NCBI RefSeq assembly: GCF_037975245.1
Contig: NC_092562.1
Coordinates: 25,696,554 to 25,760,553 of the forward strand
Direction: 5' to 3'
Source: Apostichopus japonicus
Lineage: Eukaryota; Echinodermata; Holothuroidea; Aspidochirotida; Stichopodidae
Length of the DNA: 64,000 bases
Both the position numbers and the translations under genes were made by a program. Below are positions 48,841 to 61,234 of the stretch, piece by piece. The notes under the pieces were generated by a model. It saw only the letters and a list, made by a program, of their open reading frames with translations, was not told the origin of the DNA and did no database searches. Each line of letters opens with the position of its first letter. The stretch's first letter is position 1.

Positions 48841-49267
48841 CACGTGCAAATTCGTAATTGATTCATTCTCGTAGAAGTGACGTCACTACATACGATATCA
48901 ATCAGCCCGAGGAAAAGGCCGGCTTTTGTTTCGAGTTTGTCTTCACGTAGCCCACATGTATACGAAACCAAAACAAAGATTAACTTGTAAGACGATATGA
49001 AAAGACATTTATCCCCCTTTCTTACACGAAGTTAACTATTTACAAGCACGGTTTAAAAAGCAAGAAGAACAAAAGAAGGGAAAATGTCATCAGGAAAGAT
49101 CTTTCGATGGATTAGCCTGGTATAGCCTAAGTTCTGTTAAATATTTATTTAAAACAAGTCAGGCAAGCATTTTGTCTGTACATAAGAATCCAAAAAGTGT
49201 CTAAATGACGGTTTCCCAAATATAAGGCACATCATCCCACTATGGCAAAGCAAATCTTATATCTCTA

Positions 49268-49460
49268 AATCTTATATATATATATATATATAGAAATATA
49301 TATATATAGAAATAAATATATATATATAGGAAATATATAAATATATATATGTCTATATATAGGCATATATATTTACTATATATATAGACGTATATATATA
49401 TTCATATATATATAGGCTATATATATATATATATATAGGCTATATATATATATATATATA
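49268..49460. repeat. TA-rich compound microsatellite
   Basis: Runs of TA broken by GAAA, GGAAA, GGC and GAC. Confidence 0.95.
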
Positions 49461-49889
49461 GACTTCGCTCTGTCTAAAACGCTGACGAAAATGGAACTGA
49501 AAGTGCAACGTAATCACAGTTCATGAATAATTCATTAAAATCGTTCCATATTCATCGATCTCCCATTTCAGTCTTCATCACACTTGTAGCTGAGAGAGCG
49601 TGTAACCAGTATTCATTCGTACATATTGATTGATTGTGAACGGAGTAGGATCGGACAGAGTTTAGCTCAATATTTGACGGCTGTCAAGTTTGCGTTGTGA
49701 ATTATATGGTAACGATATATAACTATACACTTTTTACTGGTCAGCATATCGTTCAAATTAAAAAAAAGAAAGACACTGTTTGTAATAAAAGAAGAATCCA
49801 TCGGAAAGAATGTTGGCATGAAGCTGCAGGGAAGGCAGGCTGTTTGAATTTGTTGTTTATCTTTTGGAGGGAGGAAAATCTGAGAGGGG

Positions 49890-49950
49890 ATGTCTTTTCG
49901 ATTCAGTCTGATCTTATTTCCAGTTTTCGTCTTCTGGACGATTGGATTTC
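49890..49950 (+). CDS. Candidate first coding exon with signal peptide
   Basis: An ATG opens a 20-residue hydrophobic start (MSFRFSLILFPVFVF then WTIGF) that runs straight into a good donor, GTAAGT, in phase 1. This is the usual shape of a first exon of a secreted or membrane protein. The 400 bp upstream are less repetitive than their surroundings. I cannot find the next exon in the window: the DNA downstream is a decayed LINE and AT-rich sequence, so the rest would lie far away. A chance ORF next to a chance GTAAGT is possible. Confidence 0.25.
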
Positions 49951-50011
49951 GTAAGTGAAATTGTCTATTTGTTTTGTTTTGTTTTCGCCAATTTGTTAAA
50001 ACTTTCATCGC

Positions 50012-53000
50012 ATTTTTTTATTTATTTATTATTATTTAACATTAAAGGGTATACTCGGTTAGCGTAAAGCTAATCTCCCCCGAGGCCCTGAAATAAAATA
50101 ACTAATAGTGAAATGACAAAATATAATCATATAAAATAATAATAATAAAATATAAAAATATGAGACGGCAATTAAAATAAAAAATAAAAAATGACTATGG
50201 CATAAAATACAACATGGAACAATCAATGAAAAGAAATTAAGAGCATAATAAATTAGAGTAATAAATTAGTAAAAATTAGTAATAAATTAGTAACTCCTGC
50301 ATAGAACGTTCAATAGTATTTAAAGACTTGGCATTCTTACACTCCTTTGATAATTCGTTCCATTCCTTAGCAGCAACATATGAAAATGTTTTCTGGTGAT
50401 ACTGGGTATTACCACCCTCTAAAAATAAATAATTTCGTGTGGTGGACCTAAGAGAGTGGTTATGTATATTATTTTCCACAACATACTGTGGAGCAAGACC
50501 ATTTAAAAGACCTATACACCATTGTCAATCTTTTTCATTTTAAACGTTTTTCGAGTGAGGACCAGTTTAAAGTTTTAAAAAGGTCTTCAGATCTATCATC
50601 AAATGTTGCATTGAGAATAATTCTTGCTGCAGCTTTCTGTAAACGACTAAGTCTGAGAACATTTCTGGCATTACTATTTCCCCATACTAAACTACAGTAC
50701 TCAACCATCGGTAAAATATATTCATTATAAAATAGAATTCAAGTATTGGTATCAATGAATGGTTTTATGCGTCTAAGAAGAGCCAATCTACTGGAAACGA
50801 GCTTGCAAACAGAATCGACTTGTTCATTCCAAGATAATACATTGTCGATTTTTACATTGTCGTTTTGTCGAATCTTCGACGGCAATATTTAATTTGTTAT
50901 TTGGAATGGATTTCAACCTTTGTCTTGAACCAATCAACATGCTTTTAGTTTTATTATTTATAACCATTTCATTTTTCTTGCACCATTTGCAAACATTATC
51001 TATATCCTCATTAAATTTGGTATTTAAATCATTCATAGACTTGCCCTTCATATGAATTGTTGTATCGTCTGCATACATGTCCGCATTGCAATAATTAATA
51101 CTTTGAACCATGTCATTAATAAACAAAACAAAGAGCAACGGGCCCAGAATTGACCCCTGTGGCACCCCACATGTTACTGGCAGTAAGGGGGGAAATACAC
51201 CATTTACACATGTAGATTGTTGTCTATTACATAAATACGACTAAAACCATGCAACAGAGCTTTCGGAAAGACCATATATAGATAACTTATTTATTAGAAT
51301 AAAATGGTTTACTAGGTCAAATGCTTTTCTCAGGTCTAGAAATACAGATCCTATAAGATATCCACTATCAATAGATTTATTCCAGTCGTCGATTATCTTT
51401 AGTAATGAAATTTCACAAGAGTGCCCTTTTCTAAAACCTGACTGGGACGATCGTATTAGACCAAATGCATTTAAAAACTTGGATAAAGCACCATGAACGT
51501 GTTTTTCTAATAGCTTCGATAATACAGGCAAGATTGAAATGGGTCGATAATTGGATACTTCTATATTTGAATCACTCTTGTAAATGGGAACAACTTTGGC
51601 TTTCTTCCGCTTAGTAGGAAAGACGGAGTTTCTGATGCTACTATTCACTACATTGGTGATACTGTTTGTTATTTCACTAGCAGATAAGTTAAGAAGATAT
51701 AGGAGCTAATCCCGCCCAGACCGGTGGCTTTAGTAGCATCCTTTGAAATAAGCGCTTTGTAGACAAATTCATCAGTCACCTCTGGAATCTGGAATGCAAC
51801 ACCATTGCGTAATTTGGAAGAAACAAACTCTTAAACACTTGCTAAATAATCATCATCCACATTGTTGTTAATACCAATAAGATACTTAGACGATACAGAC
51901 GTAAAGAATTCGCTAAATGACTTAGCGATATCGAGTGGATCTGCTTCTAGGTTACCATTGTTGATTATCGTGCTTATTTTCTGCTGACTTTTCATTTTAG
52001 TATCATTGGACTGAATATTTTTTAGGATTTGCCAAATAGCTTTGGAATCGCCTTTGCCCTTAACATTAGAATCTCTGAAATAACTTTGTTTAGTTGATCG
52101 AATTAAACTTACAACTTTGTTTCTCCAGAATCGATATATCTCTGGATATTTTAATTTTGACGAATTCCTCATTTTAATGGCATGACTTATCTCAGCATTG
52201 AACCACTTGGGCTGATTTTTTATTTTGAACTTTTTTTTTCTTTTAGGGGAGCATGTTTATTAACAATATTAAGACAAATATTTTCTCAATTTTCTAACGA
52301 ACGATTTGCATCTGCTACCTGCAACACAGATTGCCAAGAACAATACCTTATAGGTCTTGCTTGAACGCATTTACATCTAATTTATTTGTCGCACGATATT
52401 TCATGGTTTCGTGACCCGTCTTTTTTGATGATGCATGGTTGGTGTAAGGCAGCGTGTTCTAAGTGAAATATATCGGGTAATGGTCACTCAACTTAATTTT
52501 TGGAACTTCAGTATTAATAATAATAAATGAACTTATATAAAGCGCTAAAATCTACGAAGTATTCAATAGCGCTGTACAACCCTAATGGAACGCCAACTTG
52601 AAAAAAAAAATGAGTCTTCAAGCAAGACTTGAACTGACTGAGAGTAGGAGAACTCCACACAGATATGGGCAGACCATTCCAGAGCTTGGGCCCGGCTGAT
52701 GGGAAGGCACGGTCGCCATAGGTTTTCAGTTTAGTTCTGGGAACAGTGAGAGTGAGTGTATTGCTAGAACGCAAGGTATAACGAGTATTGACCTGGAAGG
52801 ACAGATCGTCTGACAAATAGGCGGGTGCCATTCCATGAATGCACTTATACACCAGGATCAGTACTTTGCACTTAATTCTGAATTCAACAGGCAACCAGTG
52901 CAAAGAATGGAGGATACTCAACGATGGTGTGTTGAAGTCATAGCAATCTACAACAAGCCTGGCTGCGCTATTGACAATTCGACTTTCTTTAAATTAGTCG

Positions 53001-53290
53001 TATAAATATGATCAATTAATGTGCACGATAAATTAGTTACTCTAGTTGGTACCTTTATTATTTGCTTCAAGGTTGTACATCTCCGTGTCCTGCATCCACC
53101 TTTTGTTACCACCACCTAGTAGATTTATGTTAAAGTCCCCGATAATAACTATATCAAAAAAAGAATTACATGGGGCAGCTAACATGTCATGAACATGATC
53201 AATCCACTCGGCTGCTGAATCAGGGGGGCGGTACAAAACACATAATAACAAATTTTTAATATTTGATATCTTCATTTTTTATCCCTTTTT
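50012..53290 (-). mobile_element. Decayed non-LTR retrotransposon (CR1/Jockey-type LINE)
   Basis: Pieces appear in the expected order on the minus strand. An endonuclease fragment at 53042-53275 has GDFNINL. A linker lies at 51831-52172. Reverse transcriptase at 51241-51648 has NYRPISILPVLSKLLEKH, SGFRKGHSC and FLDLRKAFD. It continues in the same frame at 50824-51165 with PQGSILGPLLF and the catalytic YADD, and a C-terminal segment follows at 50276-50479. The tail is an AATAAATAAA-type simple repeat near 50012. A single stop (51241-51243) splits the RT; frameshifts near 50860 and elsewhere, and loss of the 5' half of the endonuclease, make it dead. A second LINE is inserted in it. Confidence 0.85.
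52508..52978 (-). mobile_element. 5'-truncated LINE 3' end nested in another LINE
   Basis: A 135-codon open stretch (52514-52921) codes the C-terminal part of an L2/CR1-type ORF2: ILHSLHWLPVEFRIKCK, HGMAPAYLSDDL, and FKSCLKTHFF before the end. A few further codons upstream (VNSAARLVVD) match. It ends in a TTA-rich tail at about 52508. It sits between the endonuclease fragment and the linker of the older LINE, so it inserted later; the long intact frame also suggests it is younger. Confidence 0.75.
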
Positions 53291-55361
53291 GATCCCTATT
53301 TGATACCTTCAATTACAAAACTATTCATAACCAGCCCCATCCGAACAAAGAAATTTTGGGGTGTAAAATGATTCAAAGTATAACATAGCCTATACTTGTT
53401 ACTAATTATTCAGAGTAACTCTGAAAGCGTCCGACAAAAACAGCTTTTTTCCCCTATAACAATGGAGATTCTTATTTAAAGCTATTCGTAATGGCATGTA
53501 TTGATCGCACGTATGTATGACTACAGCTGCATGTACTAACAGAACAGTTCCAACACCCTCTTGATAATCAGTCACATTTCCTTTACAAAAAAGCTAACAT
53601 CTTGTAATATAAAATTGAAAGTAAAACTTTGAATTCACCCCTCCGCCTACCCCCCCCCCCCCCAGAAGAACATGCTTATTACCTTATTATATAATCGGAA
53701 AGGTAATTCAGTTTATATATCGCCTGCAATATACAACTCTCAATGAATGTATTTAGTCTATAGACATACACGGTATAACAGCATTTCCCATCCATGCATT
53801 TCCCATACATTTATGTCATGTATATTATGATAGCGGTATTGTGCATGATTGAGTTAGTGTACATTAACCGTACCGTAAACCTATAGGCTATACCTAGTTG
53901 TGTTATATGTAGCTGCGTATAAATGTATGTAATGTTAGGTCACTGTCCTATAAGAAGAACAGAAGCGAAAATATGTTAACGTTCAATCTCTTACATCTAT
54001 TCAAATGACATTTCCCCCCTCGTCCATTTATTCGAAATCTGCACTCTGTTGCAGAATGAAAATAGAACATAACGTAATAGTAGTATTATAACTCGCAGTC
54101 CCCATTGAAACATAAAGAGGCACAGCCAAAGGCTATTCAACAGTCGATAGGTATTTTATTTTAATTTGTGTATTGAAACTGTTAACGCAGTGTTAAGTTT
54201 CTCTTCATTTCCATTATGTGAACGTTTGAAATTAATGACATGTCCACATAAGGATCTCTGATTCCATAATATAAGTGTTATCGTTTCTGCGTTCAGTGAC
54301 AAGAATTACGCATGAAAAGAAAACGGACACAAATTTAATCAAACAGGAACAAAGTCTGTATTCCGACAGAAAGTTGACAAATTATGTACAAATAAAATGG
54401 AAATGATTCAGTAAAACATGAGATATACTTTAGCATCTGTTGCCATATTGCTAAGTTTATTGAATCAAAAATAAAATGGTGAGGGGGAGGGAGGGGGAGT
54501 GGGTACATGTTTCATGGGTTTTTTTCTCACAAAAATGTGAGTAATTTGACATGGGTACGTTTCCAATTTCCAAATCGTTATCAGAATCAAAGTTCTTGAA
54601 CGAAAGTGAACAAACGGACATACATTTTGCATGATTCAATAAATTTGGCATGTTTCAATTTTAAGCAAAATTATGTTATGAATTATTTCTTACAAAGAAA
54701 TTCAATAAAATGTTACCTTTTACATTTGGTTGTTTTGAAAGATATTTAAATACAAATTAAAGACCAAAATAACAAAAACATCAGTAGATACTTTTGAAAA
54801 GATAAGAAAAAGAATTATTATAAACTTATACCGACAAAGAGTAAGAACATTTTCACTTCACTTTCCTATACGCAATCAGGTTAGGCCTATTTACATGTCT
54901 TAACTTAAGTCATGTCTGTAAGACAGACATTTCATGACCTCATTGTATTTTTTTGATATGGTTTATCTTAGCATTAGGGATAAAACATATAATTTATTAA
55001 CCTTAAGAATAAACTTCAATTTAGAGTAGAAATGTCAAATGGTGAGGAATTAAATTATTTAGTTTGCAACTGTAAATGCTTGCAACGGTAAGATCATGAA
55101 ATTGACTGGGTGATTAAAAAGGAGATTATGACCACAGAAAAAAATCCTGGATAAAATAAACTGCTTTCCGAATAACAATTGTTCACTGTCAAGAAGAAAA
55201 GATGAAATAACTGCAGGACAGCCTCAAAACAGGTGATCCAAGTTCCCTCTGTTTGCTTAACAAAAGGTAAATCAAAAGGCTCGTCAAGTTATTGTTTTAT
55301 TAAATGAAGAAGACGAGATGAACCAAGAATACGATGAAGGAAACGAAATGAAACATAAAGT
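53291..55361. other. No gene seen
   Basis: AT-rich noncoding DNA with short frames only. Confidence 0.6.
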
Positions 55362-55565
55362 CGGGCAAGCTTAGAATTTTATTTTAATTACCAAGGAGAT
55401 TATTTTTAAACTATTCATTTCCTTTAGCTACATCATTGCAATTTATATTTCTTTCAGTAGGTGCCCGTAAAATTATCAGCATATTGCCCGAATATTCACA
55501 AAAATATTTGGTTGAGGGGCTGCAGCCCCCCCCCCCACCAGCCCCCCCCCCCGCCTCCTACGCCT
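55362..55565. mobile_element. Right half of the same TIR element family
   Basis: Matches 31049-31206: TTTATTTTAATTACCAA, TTTCTTTCAGTAGGTGCCCG, GGGGCTGCAGCCCC and the terminal CCTACGCCT. The left end is not recognisable. Confidence 0.65.
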
Positions 55566-58500
55566 ATGTAACTATGGCGGCAAAGCCAACAACGGCAACG
55601 ACAGGAAAGACAAAAGTGAAATGAACCGCAATATCAGCGATGCTTTATATACGGGAAAAAGCCCGACGACGACGACAACAGCGACGACATCGACAACTGC
55701 TAGCGATGTTGACAACTCAACGGTATAACACCGTCGACAGCAAAAACTACATTGACTACATCGCTAAAATACACGTACAGTGATAATGTAGACAACAGAA
55801 ACAGCTACGTCAAAGACGATACAGTCAATGTCGTAAACGACAGCGACGACAGTTGCGTCATTATCGACAGCAACAACATCACTACGAAAAAGAGGGATGT
55901 TGACTATGACGACAGTAACAGTACAATGACGAAAACTACATTGGCGACAGCAACAATCGCGATAATGTTGACCACTTCAACGATAACGCAACGACGATAG
56001 CAAGATCAACAAACACAATAACGACAATAATGATAATAAACGGTAACGGTGGGAAATTTGTCAACAACGACGACGAAAGCAACGTCTGCAACATTATCTT
56101 TTCAAATGTTTAGCAAAAAAATGATGATAGAATTAATTAGATTATTGTCTAAATATTCATGAACATTTCCCATGATAACAATACAACAACAAATATTGAA
56201 AGAAAGACAGTGCAAAATATTATAATGATGAATCAAATAATACTAAACTATCAACGAATATAACTTTTGACGTATATAGTGATATGTGAAGGCTACATGA
56301 ATCTATATGGTGCATAATATATTTATGAATCATTAAGATGTGATATTTCTTTCACTTTTATCGTTCTTCTACTGGAATAGCAAAATATGAAAAACAAGAC
56401 CCTGAAGTTTACATCGGCGTTAATAACTTCCATTATGAAAAACGTAACCAATTATGGTGATTTTTAATAAACCCTTTACACCCATCGAGTCCTTAACGCA
56501 GGTCATACGTTGAATCGATCTTTTGACTCTACGTTAAGTTTTTGAACATAACCTTTTTATGCAATCAATATTACGTAAATCGTGTCATTAATATTAATTA
56601 ATAATTAATATTACAGAACAAGATTTGATATATTTCACTTTCAGTTCCGATATGTAAGTTATTTGATTCCTTTTTATAAATAGCCAAATAATTGAGGATA
56701 AAATTGATAATTTGATATTTCTTTTGGCTTTTTTTTTTTGGTTTTGCTCTCTTTTTTATGTTTTTTTTTTTTACTGTTTATGCTTAGAATCTCTTCAAAT
56801 GAGGTTTCATCTCTTCTATTCTTTCTTTTTGGTTCAGAATCTAGGTCTTTTTAAGTGTTCTTTTTACTTCAGTTTTCCCTCCTATAATCTAGGCCTCATA
56901 TTACTTCATATTTCAAGCTGCCTTTATTTTTAGGATTTTAATTATAGAGATGTTCTCACCAATCTTTTCTAACTCTAAACTATACCGATGTAACTCTAAA
57001 CTTGATCAAAAAGAACAGAAAACTGAGAAAAAATTATCGAGTTTTTAGTTACTAATTGGACTTTCATCTTCAGGGAATTTTGCAAATTAAAATGTGAAAA
57101 CAGCTACATTAAATACTGAACAGGAACGACAATCATGTTTATCGCGATAAATCTTTGTCATCTCGATTTTTTTCCATATTGATTCGAAAGATGACACCGA
57201 TTAAACCTTCATTTTATGTAGAAGAAGCTTTGTAATTTAATTTGAAACTCCTTCGTTTCCTTGAACTTGTGTTTATTTACCCCTGGAAAAGCAATCTGTC
57301 TCCCTAAGTGTATTTTTTCTCCTTCTCGTTTTCTGATTAATTTTTATCAAGCCATCGATCAATTCTAGAACTGATTTTTATTATTTCTTCAAACACGTAA
57401 GAAATACATGAACAGTTTTTTTTTGTAATACATTTGAGAGCTCATCATTAAGAATAATCACACATAAAAACATAATGTATGGAGAAACTGCAGGAACAAC
57501 CACACCTCCCTTCCCCTCCCCATTCCGTGGACCCACTCATTTTCAAGCATATTAAACATTGACAATAATAATTGTACAAACTTTTATCACCGTAATCCGC
57601 ACCCGTTTGTATCTTTTAAATAGCATTATTGAAAATGTTCAGTTTTATTTTTATTTTATCGTTCAGTCTGATACAGCTTCAAACCATTCATTAACACTAT
57701 ATATTCGCCACGCGCATGTTGTATGGATTAAGGGGTTAGTGTATGAGTGCATTATACGCACTCACCTTGCTCATATTGTAGTCAATGGACCCATGAAAGG
57801 TGTTCCGAAATGTCATTTTTGAATTATAAATAAATAGATCGGAAAAGTCCGCCATGTATCCAACATTTTCAACGCGAGCTTATCCATCACCCGTTGTTTT
57901 TTTAGTCGTACATTGCATGATACGAAGTTACGGTACTATATTTCTGGTCGACATGGAAATATGTAGTTTGATTCTCCTTGTGTTCGACAGTGTCATATGA
58001 AATTGGCTTTTAGCATTCGCCCATACTTACCGCGACACCCCCCCCCCCCATCCCCCATCCCCTCACACACCGGCAGGGATACTTACACCCCCTTATACAT
58101 ATACCGGTAAGTGCATAAATAGCTAGACCCTTAGGGTATACTCCTAAATATTTTCATGCTTCCTGTGCACTCTGTCCAAGAGCAAAGGTAAGCTGGGGAC
58201 GTTATCATGAAAAGTTTCCATGGCAACGTCATCCAATCAAGTCCTTGATATGCCATTATCTCTCTTATAGTTGCCATGAAAACTGCGATTACTCAAGAGA
58301 CGACACACAAACAAACAAACAAACAAAACATCATATATAAACATTTGTCCTTTATATGTTGGCTTTTTGTTAACTTCCGGGAATTGCTAGTCCTTGATAA
58401 TTCTCAAATCCCGACGGGTGTCGTATGCTTCCTTTTAGGTGACTTATTATTTTCCGATTGGATAGGTTTATGACTAACTATAGAGCCTAGCCTATATAAG

Positions 58501-58889
58501 AAGCACAAAAATCAAGTAAAGGAATGATCTGGAGGTATTTTTATTAAAGTGTCCTAAGTGAACTTATACAACGAGTGTGAAGTTATGTCTTCTCTCACTA
58601 ATATATGTCTGCTGCGTAGAACCATCTTTAATTTTTTAAGGTGAAAATAATGTTTTTTCTAAAAAGCTGATATATTTGGACTAAGGGAGGTGTGGGGAGA
58701 GAGTTGGCTATAATCATAATCATCGCTATAGCTCGGCCTTTATCTACTTCTGTATATACCATTATCATACGTGTATACCTCAATCGCTAAACTCCAATAA
58801 ACTAATACAGTAACCTGTACTGCTAACTCTATCTCTACAACCTCTATCTCTACTTCTACCTCTACCTCTAATGCTACCCCTACACTCTA
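55566..58889. other. No gene seen
   Basis: 55640-56060 is cryptically simple sequence rich in CGACAA/ACGACG-type triplets; its 82-codon frame is Asp/Thr/Asn-rich and not credible. The rest is AT-rich. Confidence 0.6.
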
Positions 58890-59245
58890 AAGAAAGGTTA
58901 CGCAAATTGTGTAGAAATTTACACAACCACTGTACGTGTACATAGTGCACATAGCAAACGTTGTGTGGCAACTACACAATGTTGTGTGAAAAACAAGTTG
59001 TGTAAAATCTACACTTAGCCTGTGAAAAAATAACACATTGTGTTCAAATATTAGCACAAGTGTTGTGTACATTATATCGAACGCATGTTTGATAGTGACA
59101 CAACTGTGTTCTTTAACTAACACAACAGTTGTATAAAATCTACCAAAGGTCTTTGTAAAGAATGAAACTTTGTTTTCTTTAACTAACACATCAGTCGTGT
59201 AAAATATAGGAATGCCGCTGCAAGAAATGACACAACGGTTGTGTC
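58890..59245. repeat. Degenerate array of GTTGTGT / ACACAAC motifs
   Basis: TTGTGTA, TACACAA, ACACAAC and GTTGTGT recur in both orientations at irregular spacing of about 20-50 bp, often beside AAAATCTA. Noncoding; capable of many hairpins. Confidence 0.6.
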
Positions 59246-61045
59246 GAAGTTGCTATTGCCTGTGTACTGATGCCACAAAGTTATGCTGTATATAAAATGT
59301 ATAGCATTACTTAAAGCCATCTTAGGAAAACATAACTCTGCAGATGTTTAGGAAGCCATGACGAAGCGGATGTGTAAAATCTGTTGAGTTGAATCTGCAA
59401 TAAATGCCTAGTTGAAAAGGACACCAAGAAGAGTTTTTTCAAACCACATCACATCTTCTGGAATTCTCATATGAGAAAAACAAATAAAATAAGGTTCAGA
59501 AGTTAAACTTTATTTTAAAACCAATAATAATAGAATACAAGCTTGAATTATCTTGAATACAACTACTACTGAAAAATGATACAAATGATGTAATTTAATA
59601 CTAAAATACGATAGGAAGCTGAATGCACTGTGCCCGCACACTGCCACCATTCCCACCCCTTCAGGGCCTTATCTACACTAAACATTTGAAAGTAGCACAC
59701 ATGGACATGTACCAAGGGACAACAGACCCGCAATAAAATAGCTATGTAATATTTATAGCTGATAGATATAACAGTATATCAGTAGCAAAACTACAAGTAT
59801 AGTAATAATAATATGTGACGATAATGATGATTTACTTATAACGGGCAAAATTGACATGAAAAGTCATATTGGCTTTGACTGACCTCCAACTAAACATATT
59901 TTAGACGGTAGGAGAGACGTAACAATCAAACACACTACTTTCAGTTCTTTCATTAAACTTTGAAAACAAAACTAGTGAAAATTTCATTGCATTTGTAAAG
60001 ACTTGTGCACACTCAATATTAAGTGTAAAATGCGGCATTTAAAATGCCTAGAAAATAAAAAAGCCCTTTTAAACATTCACATACCCCCACCACCCCCCCC
60101 CCCCCAAAAAAAAGAAGAGTTAACTTGACAAAATTGGGCATGACAGCCAAAATGTCAAATTTATTTCACCACATTTTCCCACAATATATATATACCATAT
60201 GTATCTGTATTGGCATCATCTACATTCGTTCGATTTCATCTATCAGATATATGTGGTTTGAGTGTATACCTATGTGTAATCAAGTCTACCTTTTACACTA
60301 AAAATTGGCCACAGTAAATCCACTGTTTCATTGAATACTATTTATAAATATCTATACACCCAACAGAATAAATGTGTTTACAAACTATTTTAACCCATAC
60401 ACACTCCAATAATAATACTTAGATTACATAAGAAAATACACGTACCCAACCATTATCCAGGGTTCCCGCACCTTGGCTGAAAACCTGTTCCAACACAGAA
60501 ATTTAAAAAAATCACAAATTTTTGTGGACCCTAGGCTTTGTAAAATACCATGTCTTTTAAGTCTTGATTTTGCTTTGGGGGAAATTCCATATGTTTCCAG
60601 GTTTTTCTATGACCGCAGGAACCCTGATCATCCGTTTAAAGATAAGAGCTGAATATTGAGCAGTAATCATTGTACATTTCTAAATGTTATCACGGCTGAA
60701 TAGACACAGAGAAGTTAATGGTATATGCACAAATGACAGTTACAGCAGTCTCAGAAAAAAACACTCAATAACGAAACCATTTTCTGTCTGCTAACTACTT
60801 GTACATTTTTACTGCAATGTATACAGCGAGAGACTTTGTTTGAGGTAATTTACAATACTATGGAACTATAGAATAATTAGCTTTACTCCTTACTTTGATC
60901 ACAGTTATGTAGGGAGCGTACTTAATGAAGTAAGTTCTTTCCGACTGCCTTGAAGCTTGTAAAAACTTCCCATACAGATTAACATGCGGACGGGTACTCA
61001 ACATTTCAAACATAGAAAGCCTTAAAAGTAGCATCAACTGCACCA
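59246..61045. other. No gene seen apart from one MITE
   Basis: AT-rich noncoding DNA containing the 169-bp hAT-like MITE. Confidence 0.6.
60458..60626. mobile_element. hAT-like MITE, 169 bp
   Basis: CAGGGTTCCCGC at the left is inverted as GCAGGAACCCTG at the right with one extra base or mismatch. The flanks (ATTATC, ATCATC) are a weak direct repeat. Noncoding. Confidence 0.6.
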
Positions 61046-61234
61046 ACTTCTCGGCCTTTTGGCTAAGATCATGTGTAGTATCTGTTCCCTTTCGAGGGGA
61101 ATGGTGATGCACACCCGACGATGATCAAACAGTCACAGTCTCGATGCAAGGGGACTGGGGCTGAGAGCGGATCAGTCGTTCGGTAGTTTGGTTTTCGTGC
61201 CCAGGTTATTTCCTGGGCGACTTGTTTTTAAAGT
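61046..61234 (+). ncRNA. U2 snRNA 5'-domain-headed repeat, most complete copy
   Basis: Positions 61047-61090 read CTTCTCGGCCTTTTGGC, TAAGATCATG and TGTAGTATCTGTTC. That is nearly identical to the first 40 bases of U2 snRNA, including stem I and the branch-point recognition GUAGUA; one base differs in the core (A to T after GATC). After that it no longer follows U2: a hairpin TTCCC-tttcga-GGGGAA, a novel body, then a terminal hairpin GCCCAGG-ttattt-CCTGGGC. A second copy with target-site duplication at 63.47 kb shows the unit is dispersed by retroposition. It may be a transcribed chimeric snRNA or a SINE. Confidence 0.6.

Noticed and set aside
55752..56000. 82-codon frame rich in Asp, Asn and Thr
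   Set aside because: Lies in cryptically simple ACG/ACA triplet DNA.
61046..61234. Ordinary U2 snRNA gene
   Set aside because: Only the first 40 bases follow U2; the stem IIa/b, Sm-site and 3' loop sequences of U2 are absent, and related copies are retroposed.
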